From positions 236,660 through 300,659 of the forward strand of contig NZ_FMXK01000003.1 of NCBI RefSeq assembly GCF_900103635.1: DNA of 64,000 bases, written 5' to 3'. Each line of letters opens with the position of its first letter. Positions within the stretch are counted from its first letter, which is position 1. The notes below the pieces were generated by a model that ran no database searches, was not told the origin of the DNA, and saw nothing but the letters and a program-made list of their open reading frames with translations. This document shows positions 8,614 through 17,916 of this stretch, piece by piece. The position numbers and the translations under genes are program-made. The stretch comes from Butyrivibrio sp. INlla18 (GTDB taxonomy: Bacteria; Bacillota; Clostridia; Lachnospirales; Lachnospiraceae).

Positions 8614-9493
8614 ATACGTCTCTAAGATCTAATAGACTCTCAATTTCTTTTGCCTGCTTCTCCATGTGCTCTTCACGTTTCTTTTGACGAAGAGTTTTGT
8701 CAGTGATGTGCTCCAAGTTTGCAGGATCAAGAGGATTAGTGCCCTGAGATGAAATATTGAGAGCAGATTTCTTTTCTGGGATCATCTTCTTGGCAAGGTC
8801 TTCTTCAACCTCCATGATCTGCTGCTGCTTTGGAATATCAGGATTGAGATCAGTTGCAGGTACTTCGTCAAGCTTAGTGTATTTTTCATGCTTCTTTTGG
8901 GATAAAAGACCTATAAGATCAACGCTTACATTAGAGATACTGCATCCAACGGCTTTTTTCTGGTCCACGAAAAAGTTCCTTACAACTACAGTGTTGATCT
9001 CATAGTTGTGTAAAGAAGCACCATATCTGAACATGACGGCAAGCTTGTCGCCAGGCTTAAGGACGGTGTCTCTATCAATGATAAGCGAAATGCCTCTCAT
9101 GGAAAGGTCATGAACTATGCAGTTCTTGAGGTCCAAGTTGTTGCCGTTTATAGACATGAGACCAAGCTTTTCGATGTAGAATCTCTCAGCCCTTCTGGAG
9201 TTCTCGGGCTCTAACTTGGATGAACATCTGATGAGATGGAAATTGCCATATCTTGTCTTAACGGGGGTAATAGTAGTAGACATGAACTTATATACGCGGC
9301 CATCTCTTTTGTTACGGATCTGAACCTGAGAAGGCTCAAGTAGCTGCATGTATTTACCAAAGTATTCCATTGGTTTAACAATGAGTCCGGCAGAGACGCC
9401 AAAGATAGCCTCAGTCATTAGCACAATGCTGTGGCCGTTTATGGCTGCATATATTTTGACTATTGAGCCATTGGAAATGTCATTGACATTCAT
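8612..9493 (-). CDS. PilZ-domain cyclic-di-GMP receptor protein
   Basis: Cytosolic protein of 293 residues with an N-terminal YcgR-like beta domain (about 1-95) and a PilZ domain (about 98-200). The c-di-GMP ligands are present: RxxxR as R100-R-A-E-R104 and DxSxxG as D129-L-S-M-R-G134. A C-terminal charged tail follows with two short Gln/Glu-rich helices. In YcgR-type proteins c-di-GMP binding brakes flagella or alters secretion, but the target here is unknown. The ATG is preceded by GAGGGG. It is monocistronic, convergent with rho and divergent from the YggS gene. The intact ligand residues together with three GGDEF genes in the window indicate a working c-di-GMP network. Confidence 0.88.
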   Translation of the reverse strand: MNVNDISNGSIVKIYAAINGHSIVLMTEAIFGVSAGLIVKPMEYFGKYMQLLEPSQVQIRNKRDGRVYKFMSTTITPVKTRYGNFHLIRCSSKLEPENSRRAERFYIEKLGLMSINGNNLDLKNCIVHDLSMRGISLIIDRDTVLKPGDKLAVMFRYGASLHNYEINTVVVRNFFVDQKKAVGCSISNVSVDLIGLLSQKKHEKYTKLDEVPATDLNPDIPKQQQIMEVEEDLAKKMIPEKKSALNISSQGTNPLDPANLEHITDKTLRQKKREEHMEKQAKEIESLLDLRDV

Positions 9494-9598
9494 GATATTA
9501 ACCCCTCATACTAATACTTTCTTATCATAAATATGATATAATAAGCCAAACAAAAAATAAAGAAAAACAAAGAGCTTTTTGACAGCTAGGGAGTGCAG

Positions 9599-10294
9599 AT
9601 GATTCGAGAAAATCTAGATCTTGTTGAAGAAAATATCAAAAAGGCCTGTGACAGAGCAGGTAGAGATAGAAGTGAAGTAACACTTATTGCAGTTAGTAAG
9701 ACCAAGCCTGTTTCGGATATTAGAGAAGCTATGGCATATGGTATAAAGACTTTTGGTGAAAATAAAGTTCAGGAAATAAGGGATAAGACAGAAGAGATAA
9801 CTGAGCCACTTAACTGGCATATGATAGGTCATCTTCAGGCCAATAAGGTCAAGTATCTTCCAGGAAAGGTCTGCATGATCCATTCAGTTGATAATGTTAA
9901 GCTTGCAGATGAGATTGAGAAGCAGTTCGCCAAGCATGATCTTATAGCAGATATCTTGATCGAAGTAAATATGGCCCATGAAGATACTAAATTTGGTCTT
10001 TCTCCAGAGGAGGCACTAGGTTTTGTTAAGGAGATATGTGGTAGAGAGCATATACGCATCAGAGGGCTTATGACTATTGCTCCATATACAGAAGATCCTG
10101 AGAGTAACAGAGTATATTTTAAGGGCCTCAGAGAACTTATGAATAAGATCAATGCAGAGAACATACCTGGCGTCAAGATGGATACTCTTTCCATGGGAAT
10201 GACTGGGGATTATCAGGTGGCAATCGAGGAAGGTGCTACATTTGTGAGGGTTGGAACAGGCATCTTTGGAGAAAGAGACTATACCAAATCTTAA
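9599..10294 (+). CDS. YggS/PLPBP family pyridoxal-phosphate homeostasis protein
   Basis: PLP-binding protein of the YggS family, which buffers PLP and affects amino-acid balance rather than catalysing a known reaction. 231 residues from ATG 9599 (AGGGAG five bases upstream; the GTG at 9593 sits inside that ribosome site). The PLP lysine is in IAVSKTKP, followed by the typical FGENKVQE, WHMIGHLQANK, LIEVNMA and SMGMTGDYQVAIEEGATFVRVGTGIFG blocks. In many Firmicutes this gene precedes sepF and ylm genes; here a small unknown gene follows instead, with a terminator between. Confidence 0.95.
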   Translation: MIRENLDLVEENIKKACDRAGRDRSEVTLIAVSKTKPVSDIREAMAYGIKTFGENKVQEIRDKTEEITEPLNWHMIGHLQANKVKYLPGKVCMIHSVDNVKLADEIEKQFAKHDLIADILIEVNMAHEDTKFGLSPEEALGFVKEICGREHIRIRGLMTIAPYTEDPESNRVYFKGLRELMNKINAENIPGVKMDTLSMGMTGDYQVAIEEGATFVRVGTGIFGERDYTKS

Positions 10295-10321
10295 ATAAAT
10301 ATAAACGAATTTACACGCAAC

Positions 10322-10367
10322 ACACCAGAGAGTATAATAATTTTATACTCGCTGGTGTTTCTTTTTT
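10322..10367 (+). terminator. Terminator after the YggS gene
   Basis: 15-position stem (10322-10337 with 10343-10358, one A/G mismatch) closed by an AT loop and followed by TTTCTTTTTT. Confidence 0.85.
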
Positions 10368-10382
10368 ATGGAGATTTGAATC

Positions 10383-10652
10383 TTGAGAACAATGCCATTA
10401 TCTAAAGATCTATCCTTAGATCAAATAAATCATTTAATAGAGACTGGCCACGTTTTTGTCACTCCATTTGGCCTTAATCGAACGGCGTACATCGTTGTTA
10501 ATCATAAGCCGTTCATGGTGATCGCGACGGATATCTCAATCAGAGGAGTGCAGCTTAGCGGGGCTTGGTACACATGGGAAGATCTTGAGGCAATGGGTGG
10601 TGTATACGAATCAGAATTTGATGCTTTGAAAGCAATTGCAGATGGGGTATAA
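10383..10652 (+). CDS. Small uncharacterised protein, 89 residues
   Basis: I do not recognise this gene. It encodes a soluble 89-residue protein with a compact alpha-beta look: an N-terminal helix (LSLDQINHLIETG), several short strands (VFVTPFG, AYIVVN, FMVIATDI) and a C-terminal helix with WEDLEAMGG. There is no signal peptide or membrane segment. Start TTG 10383 has GGAG nine bases upstream; ATG 10392 is an alternative with a poorer ribosome site. It sits alone between two terminators, so it is a separate short transcript. Coding reality is supported by ribosome site, terminator at the stop and a protein-like composition. Confidence 0.7.
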   Translation: MRTMPLSKDLSLDQINHLIETGHVFVTPFGLNRTAYIVVNHKPFMVIATDISIRGVQLSGAWYTWEDLEAMGGVYESEFDALKAIADGV

Positions 10653-10682
10653 AAGTGAAGTCCTTGGGACTTCACTTTTTTT
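10651..10682 (+). terminator. Terminator overlapping the stop of the 89-residue gene
   Basis: Perfect 13-bp stem AAAAGTGAAGTCC/GGACTTCACTTTT with a TTG loop, then T run. Confidence 0.9.
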
Positions 10683-10779
10683 AATTCTTAAGAATGTATA
10701 AAAACTGCCGATTTTTTATTACAACTTAAACGTTTTATGTTAGAATTTATACTATGCCGGTGGTTGGAGGTTTTAAGCT

Positions 10780-11931
10780 TTGGGGTATGTTTTTTATTAT
10801 GTAGAAGCTCATATTGCCTGCATGTTTTTGCTGACAATATTACTATATAAGATTGCAAAAGGCGTAAATAAACAGCTTTCTCAAGTATATCTTGGAGACA
10901 TCATCTTTGTATTGATGCTCTATTTTCTTGCGGAGATTTTCTGGGCGCTTGTGGATGGCGGAGTGATCACCAGTAATAAACCGCTTCTATACTTATCCAA
11001 CATATTTACTTATATGCTACTAAGTGTGGCGTCGTATATATGGTTTATTTTATCTGAAACTCTTCAGCAGGATACTATTGTTGAAAAGTTTGTTAATAGA
11101 GTGCTTCTTAGTATTCCTGTATGGATAGCTGGAGCTTTTTGTCTTACTGCTTACAAGACAGGACTTGTGTTTTACGTAGATGAGAACAACAAGCTCGTTG
11201 GTGGCAAACTCTATCTCATACTGATAGTAGTTCCTTTTGGCTATATGCTTGCTGCTTCTATAAAGGCTTTTGTCAGAGCTTTGAATAAAGATAGATACGC
11301 TGACAGGAGCATTTATTTCATGATAGGTGTATTCCCTATAACGCCTATTTTACTTGGTGTATTACAGGCAATGTTCTGGAGAGTACCTCTTTTATGCTAT
11401 GGAGCAGTTGCGGCTGTGCTCTATGTTTACATTACTTCAACAGACAACCTGATCTCACTAGATCCACTTACTCAGCTCAATAACAGAAATCAGATGTTTA
11501 AGTATCTTGCTCAGAAGATGAGATCAGAAGAGCCTGGAACTTCACTATTTCTTTTGATAGTTGATATTGATAAGCTCAAGAATATTAATGATGTCTATGG
11601 ACATTTAGAAGGTGATAGAACCCTTGTAAGAGTGGCAAACGCTATTAAAGAAACCTGCCAGGGACCACGAAGCAGATTTTTTGTGGCCAGATATGGCGGA
11701 GATGAGTATGCGATAATCGCAGAGATGTCATATAGAGCAGAAGCCTCATGGCTTGCTGATCAGATCAAACACAACGTAAAGAGATTGTCAGAAACCTTTG
11801 GAACGGCTTATGACATTTCTGTTAGTGTAGGTATTGCTCAGTACGACTATCAGGCACCAATATCTCTTCAGGCCTTTATAGCAAGAGCGGATTCTGATCT
11901 ATACAAACAAAAGAAAATGGGCATTTATTGA
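10780..11931 (+). CDS. Membrane-bound diguanylate cyclase (GGDEF)
   Basis: Makes cyclic-di-GMP from two GTP. 383 residues: seven hydrophobic segments in the first 220 residues (a 7TM-like sensor), then a GGDEF domain with VDIDKLKNIND (261-271), the HLEGD turn and the active-site loop RYGGDEYAII (GGDEY at 306-310). The metal-binding Asp residues are present, so catalysis is expected. No RxxD inhibitory site is seen immediately before the GGDEY loop. The start is TTG 10780 with GGAGG eight bases upstream. It is followed directly (no gap) by a convergent minus-strand 30-residue ORF. Confidence 0.9.
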   Translation: MGYVFYYVEAHIACMFLLTILLYKIAKGVNKQLSQVYLGDIIFVLMLYFLAEIFWALVDGGVITSNKPLLYLSNIFTYMLLSVASYIWFILSETLQQDTIVEKFVNRVLLSIPVWIAGAFCLTAYKTGLVFYVDENNKLVGGKLYLILIVVPFGYMLAASIKAFVRALNKDRYADRSIYFMIGVFPITPILLGVLQAMFWRVPLLCYGAVAAVLYVYITSTDNLISLDPLTQLNNRNQMFKYLAQKMRSEEPGTSLFLLIVDIDKLKNINDVYGHLEGDRTLVRVANAIKETCQGPRSRFFVARYGGDEYAIIAEMSYRAEASWLADQIKHNVKRLSETFGTAYDISVSVGIAQYDYQAPISLQAFIARADSDLYKQKKMGIY

Positions 11932-12024
11932 TCAGAACAAAGAAGTAATAAAATTGATCAAAAGACCTGCCAAAATAAAGGCAGAAAGTATTGCTATAGC
12001 GTAGATAAATTTCATTCGTGCCAT
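11932..12024 (-). CDS. Putative 30-residue single-pass membrane peptide
   Basis: Too short for usual gene finding. The frame begins ATG at 12024 with GGAG six bases upstream and reads MARMKFIYAIAILSAFILAG and on to a TGA at 11932, giving a basic N-terminus and one hydrophobic helix of about 20 residues. The stop lies one base from the stop of the GGDEF gene, so the two genes are exactly convergent. It could be a small membrane regulator or a type I-like toxin; I have no homology evidence. Support is the good ribosome site, the K/R then hydrophobic pattern, and the tight packing. Confidence 0.5.
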   Translation of the reverse strand: MARMKFIYAIAILSAFILAGLLINFITSLF

Positions 12025-12126
12025 GGTAATCTCCAATCTCTAATGCTTTAAACATGATATAATTATATAGTATACAGAGGTTTTTTGCATGTTGCAGTAG
12101 TTGTTACTTGCAGATTGGAGGGGTGT

Positions 12127-14712
12127 ATGCAGATATATGTTGCTGGAAACGTCCTTAGAAGTGGAGATGGCTCCATCTCACATCCTTTTAAAACTATTTC
12201 TGAAGCAGCGGATATAGCTAAGGCGGGAGATGTAGTCCTCGTAGCACCTGGCGTATACAGAGAGTGGGTCAGGCCTAAATTTTCAGGGCTTGATGACAAT
12301 AGAATAGTCTATAAGAGCACCACCAAAGGAGAGGCTATTATTACCGGTTCAGAAGAGATAAGGGACTGGGAAGCCTTTGAAAATGTTTGGCGTGTGCGAA
12401 TTCCAAATAGCTTCTTTGGTTCATATAATCCATATACCACAGAAATATCAGGAGACTGGTATCAGGAAGAAGCAGATCCACATCACACAGGAGAATTATA
12501 TCTAAACGGAAGATCAATGCATGAGGTGTTTGATCTTTCTCTTTGCATGCATCCAGTTAGGGATAAGAGATCCTGGGAACCTGAGATGACGGAATATGTC
12601 TGGTTCACGGCTCAGGAAGATAACTGCACCATAATCTATGCCAATTTCGGCTCAAAGGATCCAAATACTGAAAATGTAGAGCTTAGTGTTAGGAGAGCGT
12701 GCTTTTTCCCTACAGATATGGGAATAAACAATATAACTTTAAGTGGATTCACCATTAGAAACGCTGCCACTAACTGGGCACCTCCTACAGCAATGCAGGA
12801 AGGTATGGTAGGACCAGGCTGGGCTAAGGGCTGGATAATCGAGGACTGCGAGATCTACGAGTCAAAGTGCTGTGGTATTAGTCTGGGCAAGTACTATCAG
12901 AGCGGCAACAACAATAAGTGGACAACGCACTTCCTAAAGGATGGAACTCAGACACAGAGGGAATGTGTATGTCAGGCTGTTAATGATGGCTGGGATAAAG
13001 AAACAGTAGGATCGCATATTATCAGACGATGCGATATCCACGACTGCGGACAGGCAGGTATTGTGGGACATTTAGGAGGAGCCTTTGCTGTTATAGAGGA
13101 TAACCATATTCATAGGATCAATAACAAGCATGACATTGAGGGAGCTGAAATTGCTGGTATCAAGCTGCATGCAGCAATAGATACTCAGATAAGGAGAAAC
13201 CATATAGATCATTGTACAAGAGGTATATGGCTTGATTGGGAAGCACAGGGCACAAGAGTTAGTCAGAACTTCCTTCATGATAATGTTCCTCCAGCAGGAA
13301 CTATAATAGATTCTGAGCTTTCACTTGGAGAAGATATCTTTATCGAAGTATCCCATGGCCCAACACTTGTTGATCACAATCTGCTTTTGTCAGATATTGC
13401 GGCTAGGCTCAGCACTCAAGGAATAGCATTTGTACATAATCTTATCGCTGGCTCTTTTACCTATGTAGGACAAGGAGCGGATAATGGAACTAAGAGGCTA
13501 GCATCTGACAGATACACGCCATATCATGTTCCACATTCTACGATGATAGCTGGATTTATGACTATACTCCATGGAGATGCAAGGTTCTATAACAATGTCT
13601 TTGTACAAAAGACTGTTAGACAGGACCTTATGGAATACTGCGTAGGAAAGAGCATAGATACTATAGATAAAAACAATTTTATCTGCGGTACTTTGCCATA
13701 TAATAACTTCCCAGGACCATCAGAGTATTTTGGAAAGTTTAGTAAAAATACAACTAAGAGCAGGGCATATAGAGACCAGTATTATGATCATCTTCCTGTA
13801 TATCTTGGAGGTAATGCGTATTTTAACGGCGCAAGACCTTGTGACCATGAGGTGGCTTCTCATGTTGATAAGGACCACAAGATAAGTCTTTATATTGATG
13901 AAAATGAAGGTAATTACACTCTTCACACTAATCTTTATGAGTTTTTGCCAAGGAATTTCACAATGCCTGTTAATTCTGACTTTTTGGGATTTGCATTTGA
14001 ACCTGAGCAGAGATTTGAAAATACTGATGGCAGCAGCATCATGCTAGATGTTGACTACTTTGGTAGAAAGAGGGGAATACACCCTGTTTCTGGACCATTT
14101 GAAGAATGTGGTACAGACAGGTTTAACGTTCAGAGCCCTTCTTCATATGCTTATAAGATAGAACACCAGGAAAGTGAAAGAATTGAGGATAAGCAGGTTT
14201 ACGACGAGGAATATGTGGCTGAGATAAATGCCAATGTTATGCTGACAGGCTGCGCCGATGCAGGAATCAAATTCCCGTTTGATGGAGGTCTTTTCATAGT
14301 AAGTGATATGTTCGTCAAGGGCAATGAAGTGTGGCTCTATGATGCCATGAATGAAAAGCTTGTAGAACTTGACTGTGAATATGGTATATATCACAATATA
14401 AAGAAGTGGTCTGTTGGGGCTTTGCAGTCAATTGATGTAAGCTTTGACCCAAACATAGAGGGATTTGTAAGAACTGCGGGGACACTACTTTGCATCCTGA
14501 ATAAGAGCCTTGCTCATGATCCTGAGGATACCTGCAATACCATTCAGGAAAAGGTTAACCTAGGAATTGAGCCAAGAGGTATCAAGATGAGATTTACTCC
14601 AAAGTACCTCAAGTTTATAAGGGGCAAGAAGTTCATATCCCTTGAGGATGTGATCTATAGGATCAGTAAGGCGTCTATGGACGTAGTAACTGACAGAATT
14701 GAACATTTTTAA
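12127..14712 (+). CDS. Right-handed parallel beta-helix protein, probable polysaccharide-active enzyme
   Basis: 861-residue protein starting at ATG 12127 (GGAGGGG just upstream; the longer frame from 12085 lacks a ribosome site). It opens with the motif AGNVLRSGDGSISHPFKTIS, the usual start of DUF1565-like beta-helix proteins, followed by irregular beta-helix rungs (for example IIEDCEIYES, IIRRCDIHDCGQAGIV, QIRRNHIDHCTRGIWLDWEA). The C-terminal part (about 640-861) looks like an accessory beta domain. No signal peptide is present, so it should act in the cytosol. Such folds are found in pectate lyases, epimerases and glycosidases; the exact reaction cannot be read here. It heads a five-gene operon with an esterase and a fucosidase, which supports work on an imported oligosaccharide. 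Confidence 0.8.
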   Translation: MQIYVAGNVLRSGDGSISHPFKTISEAADIAKAGDVVLVAPGVYREWVRPKFSGLDDNRIVYKSTTKGEAIITGSEEIRDWEAFENVWRVRIPNSFFGSYNPYTTEISGDWYQEEADPHHTGELYLNGRSMHEVFDLSLCMHPVRDKRSWEPEMTEYVWFTAQEDNCTIIYANFGSKDPNTENVELSVRRACFFPTDMGINNITLSGFTIRNAATNWAPPTAMQEGMVGPGWAKGWIIEDCEIYESKCCGISLGKYYQSGNNNKWTTHFLKDGTQTQRECVCQAVNDGWDKETVGSHIIRRCDIHDCGQAGIVGHLGGAFAVIEDNHIHRINNKHDIEGAEIAGIKLHAAIDTQIRRNHIDHCTRGIWLDWEAQGTRVSQNFLHDNVPPAGTIIDSELSLGEDIFIEVSHGPTLVDHNLLLSDIAARLSTQGIAFVHNLIAGSFTYVGQGADNGTKRLASDRYTPYHVPHSTMIAGFMTILHGDARFYNNVFVQKTVRQDLMEYCVGKSIDTIDKNNFICGTLPYNNFPGPSEYFGKFSKNTTKSRAYRDQYYDHLPVYLGGNAYFNGARPCDHEVASHVDKDHKISLYIDENEGNYTLHTNLYEFLPRNFTMPVNSDFLGFAFEPEQRFENTDGSSIMLDVDYFGRKRGIHPVSGPFEECGTDRFNVQSPSSYAYKIEHQESERIEDKQVYDEEYVAEINANVMLTGCADAGIKFPFDGGLFIVSDMFVKGNEVWLYDAMNEKLVELDCEYGIYHNIKKWSVGALQSIDVSFDPNIEGFVRTAGTLLCILNKSLAHDPEDTCNTIQEKVNLGIEPRGIKMRFTPKYLKFIRGKKFISLEDVIYRISKASMDVVTDRIEHF

Positions 14713-14735
14713 AAGATAAGGATTTATTAGATAGT

Positions 14736-16004
14736 ATGAGTAACAATAAGAACTGGTATAAGCTTGATAATGCGGCCAAGATAGTGCCATCTACTGCAAA
14801 GGGGGCTAACACTAGAGTGTTCAGACTTACCTGCGAGCTTAATGAAGAAGTAGATGGGAATATTTTGCAGGCAGCTGTAGATGAGACTATAGAGGAATTT
14901 CCATTCTTTAACTGTGTTCTTCACAGGGGAATCTTCTGGTATTACTTGGAAGATAGTGACCTTAAGCCGGTGGTAGAAGAGGAACATTCACCAGCCTGCC
15001 TTCCTCTGTACATTCCAGGTCACAAGAACCTTTTGTACAGAGTCAACTTTTTTGAAAAGAGGATAAACCTTGAGATGTTCCATGTTCTTGCTGATGGAAC
15101 CGGAGCATTCATGTTCTTTAAGAGCCTTATTATCAGGTATCTTCAGAAGGTGCATAACCTAAATGAAGATATTAAGCCGATAGATGAGTTTTCAATCGAG
15201 GAAAAGAATGTGGACGCCTTTACTGATAACTACAGTAAGGGAAAGGGATTAAAGCAGCTTAAAGAGATGTCATCTGTTAAGGCTTATCAGTTAACAGGAG
15301 AGCTTGATGACAACCTTTTACCACATCTTTTAGAGGGTACAGTTTCAAGCAGTAAATTCCTTGGACTTGCCCATGAATACGATACAACAGTAGGAGTTCT
15401 CTGCGTTGCCTTATATATCAAGGCTGTTATCCAGACCATGAACAGATCTCAGAGAAAAAAACATGTTGTTGTGAGCGTACCTGTTAACCTTCGTCAGTTC
15501 TACGAAAGTGGCACAGCCAGAAACTTTTTTGGCGTAATAAATATCGATTACAACCCTGCAGATTATGATGGAAATTTAAAGAGCATCATAGATCCTGTAG
15601 ATAGAGACTTTAAAGAAAAGCTCTCTTCAGAGAACATTGAAAAGACAATGAATTCATATTCAGCTCTTGAGCATAACCTTGCAATCAAAATGGTTCCGCT
15701 TCCTATCAAGGATTTCACCATTGGCAGGTTTGACAGAGCGGCCAAGAAGGGCGTCACAACTTCTATGTCTAATCTTGGAAGGATCAGTATGCCAAAAGAG
15801 GTTGAGGAATATATAGACAGATTCAGTGCCTTTATGACAGCTGCTTCCCAGCAGGTCTGCGTCTGCTCATTTAAAGATAAGATGACCTTTGGCGAAGTAT
15901 CACCATACAAGACCCACAGAGTAATGCTCAACTTCTTTAGATGCCTTTCAGAAGTGGGAATTGAGGTTGAACTTGGATCAAATGATTATGACGAGGAGAT
16001 TTAA
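14736..16004 (+). CDS. Condensation-domain-like acyltransferase
   Basis: 422-residue protein of the CoA-dependent acyltransferase/condensation fold (alcohol acetyltransferase-like). The catalytic HxxxDG motif is seen as H116-VLA-D120-G121, and a DFGWG-like counterpart is not obvious, as in the alcohol acetyltransferase branch. No signal peptide or membrane segment. It starts 23 bases after the beta-helix gene with only a weak ribosome site, which suggests coupling, and is followed after eight bases by the DUF6320 gene. The likely role is transfer or exchange of an acyl (acetyl) group; the acceptor is unknown. The pairing with a DUF6320 protein and an esterase-like hydrolase recurs, from memory, in Lachnospiraceae. 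Confidence 0.75.
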   Translation: MSNNKNWYKLDNAAKIVPSTAKGANTRVFRLTCELNEEVDGNILQAAVDETIEEFPFFNCVLHRGIFWYYLEDSDLKPVVEEEHSPACLPLYIPGHKNLLYRVNFFEKRINLEMFHVLADGTGAFMFFKSLIIRYLQKVHNLNEDIKPIDEFSIEEKNVDAFTDNYSKGKGLKQLKEMSSVKAYQLTGELDDNLLPHLLEGTVSSSKFLGLAHEYDTTVGVLCVALYIKAVIQTMNRSQRKKHVVVSVPVNLRQFYESGTARNFFGVINIDYNPADYDGNLKSIIDPVDRDFKEKLSSENIEKTMNSYSALEHNLAIKMVPLPIKDFTIGRFDRAAKKGVTTSMSNLGRISMPKEVEEYIDRFSAFMTAASQQVCVCSFKDKMTFGEVSPYKTHRVMLNFFRCLSEVGIEVELGSNDYDEEI

Positions 16005-16012
16005 TAAGTAAT

Positions 16013-16678
16013 ATGCAGATTTGTCCTAAATGTAAAGTTAATATAAGAGGTAAAAAGAGCTGTTGTCCACTGTGTCAGGGCCAGCTCAAGGAAGTACAGG
16101 GTGAGGTTGGTGCTTCTTTTCCTAGCCTCAAAAAGAAAAAGATCAGTAATATAACCTTTATCAAGATGTGCACATTTATTTGCGCATCCTTAGAGATAAT
16201 ATTTGCTGCTATCAATATCATGACCAATAGAGAGTATGCCCCAATAGGTCTTATCATGCTTGGAATACTAGCAGGTTGGGTTACACTTCTTACAACCATG
16301 TATCTTAGAAACAACCTCCTTAAGGTCATAACCTGGGAAGTTATCGTAGCTATAATCGTTGATATCTATATTGATGTTAAGACGGGATTTTTGGGATGGT
16401 CGATATCCTGGATGGTTCCACTTACACTTATTGGCCTTGCCTTTGCAACTATCATAATTGCCAAGGTCATGAAACTTAGACTTGATGAGTATATTTTGTA
16501 TATCATCTTTGACCTTTTCATGGCTCTTTTGCAGATCATCTTTATCAGAAATGGCAAGATAGGTCAGCCATGGCCAGCAGCTATCAGTATTGTGGTTTAT
16601 CTTATCATATTTGTTGGGGTTCTTATCTTTAGGTTCAGAGACCTTAAGGTTGCCTCAGAAAAAATGTTCAATATGTGA
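16013..16678 (+). CDS. DUF6320-type membrane protein with N-terminal zinc ribbon
   Basis: 221 residues. The N-terminus carries two CxxC knuckles (C4-PK-C7 and C18-PL-C21) of a small zinc ribbon, followed by a K-rich linker and about six membrane segments (starting near 47, 72, 97, 116, 148, 175). This is the layout of the DUF6320 family, function unknown. It lies between the acyltransferase (eight-base gap) and the esterase (GTGA overlap), so the three are made together. A plausible reading is a membrane anchor or transporter for the acylation step, but that is only inference. Confidence 0.7.
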   Translation: MQICPKCKVNIRGKKSCCPLCQGQLKEVQGEVGASFPSLKKKKISNITFIKMCTFICASLEIIFAAINIMTNREYAPIGLIMLGILAGWVTLLTTMYLRNNLLKVITWEVIVAIIVDIYIDVKTGFLGWSISWMVPLTLIGLAFATIIIAKVMKLRLDEYILYIIFDLFMALLQIIFIRNGKIGQPWPAAISIVVYLIIFVGVLIFRFRDLKVASEKMFNM

Positions 16679-17916
16679 CGGTTACTATGAGTCTTAAAAA
16701 CAGATTAAACAGAAAAAACTTAAAACGAGGAATCGTATTTGCCTCCAAGGTTGGAGATTTTGTGGAAAACTCCATTGGAAAAGTGATGGAGGACAAAAAT
16801 AAGCTTGCAGATGAGATCCCAGAAAAGCCAGAGAACATGAAGTGGTACAGAGTATCCCTTGATAAGGGCTTATCTGGTGACGGTTCTGAGTATTATATCT
16901 ATGTCAAAAAAGCTGATCCCAAAAAGCTTTGCATCTTCTTTTCAGGCGGCGGTGTAGCCTGGAATGAGTATACTGCTGCAAGGCCTGTTACAGGCGGCAA
17001 AGTGGCAGCAGGTCTTCCAAACTACTATTGGAATAATCTAAGACCCTTTACCCAGCTCATGAACATCAATATCGGTATAACTGATATTGCTTCGGACAAG
17101 AATCCATTCAAGGACTGGAGCTTTGTGGTCATCACTTATGCCACTGGAGACTTCCATGTTGGCAACAATGATTATCCTTACAAAACTGAAGATGGCAAGG
17201 ATGATATCCTTCATTTCCATGGCTATGTCAATTTTCTTGAGAGTATGAAGGTGGCAAAAGAGCTGATCCCTGCTCCTGACAAGCTTTTGATAGCAGGTAA
17301 TTCTGCTGGAGCTTTTGCTGTTCCTGCTCTTGCTGGAGAGATAATAGATGATTATTATCCAAACGCAAGGAGCATAACAGTATTTTCAGATAGTGGCCAG
17401 CTCCTATACAAAAACTGGAGAAAAACAGCTAAGAATATATGGCGTTCAAAGGATAGCATTTGGAGATCCATCCATTCAGATAATATTACTTTGGATTGGT
17501 ACAAAGAACTTTTTAGGAAATATGGAGACAAAATCAGGTATTTATATTCCAGTTCGGACAGAGACTATTTATTAAGTGCCTACTATAATGATATTATCAA
17601 CAAGAAGTATGAAACTGATCAGGATGTACAGGAAGATTATTATAACCAGTTGATAGAGATGGTACATGAGTTAAAAGAGATAACTCCAGCCTTTGGTATC
17701 TTTATTAACAACTGGAAGATACCGCTTATAACCATGGGCGGCACTGTACACACCAGCGTCAGAGAGCTTCACTTTACAGCATTTACCCAGGATGGAATAT
17801 CCATGGCGAAATGGCTATCAGATGCGGTTGATGGGAAGGTCTACGATGTGGGAATGGATCTTCTTAGCAATAGCAAAAACAAAACTAAAAAGAGAAGGAA
17901 TTTAGGAAAGAAATGA
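16675..17916 (+). CDS. Pectin acetylesterase/Notum-like serine hydrolase
   Basis: 413-residue alpha/beta hydrolase of the pectin acetylesterase family. Visible features are the oxyanion stretch FFSGGGVAW (GGG at 91-93), the nucleophile elbow AGNSAGAFA (Ser210), DSGQ after it, and a C-terminal GGTVHTS with the expected catalytic His. There is no signal peptide, so it would act inside the cell. The start used is GTG 16675, overlapping the DUF6320 stop (GTGA); ATG 16687 is an alternative. The stop overlaps the fucosidase ATG (ATGA). The likely reaction is removal of O-acetyl groups from an oligosaccharide; the natural substrate is unknown. Confidence 0.82.
   Translation: MTVTMSLKNRLNRKNLKRGIVFASKVGDFVENSIGKVMEDKNKLADEIPEKPENMKWYRVSLDKGLSGDGSEYYIYVKKADPKKLCIFFSGGGVAWNEYTAARPVTGGKVAAGLPNYYWNNLRPFTQLMNINIGITDIASDKNPFKDWSFVVITYATGDFHVGNNDYPYKTEDGKDDILHFHGYVNFLESMKVAKELIPAPDKLLIAGNSAGAFAVPALAGEIIDDYYPNARSITVFSDSGQLLYKNWRKTAKNIWRSKDSIWRSIHSDNITLDWYKELFRKYGDKIRYLYSSSDRDYLLSAYYNDIINKKYETDQDVQEDYYNQLIEMVHELKEITPAFGIFINNWKIPLITMGGTVHTSVRELHFTAFTQDGISMAKWLSDAVDGKVYDVGMDLLSNSKNKTKKRRNLGKK

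Noticed and set aside
9593..9598. GTG start for the YggS protein
   Set aside because: It sits inside the AGGGAG ribosome site; ATG 9599 has proper spacing and gives the family N-terminus.
12085..12126. Upstream TTG start of the beta-helix protein
   Set aside because: The added residues lie over the promoter and ribosome site; GGAGGGG directly precedes ATG 12127.
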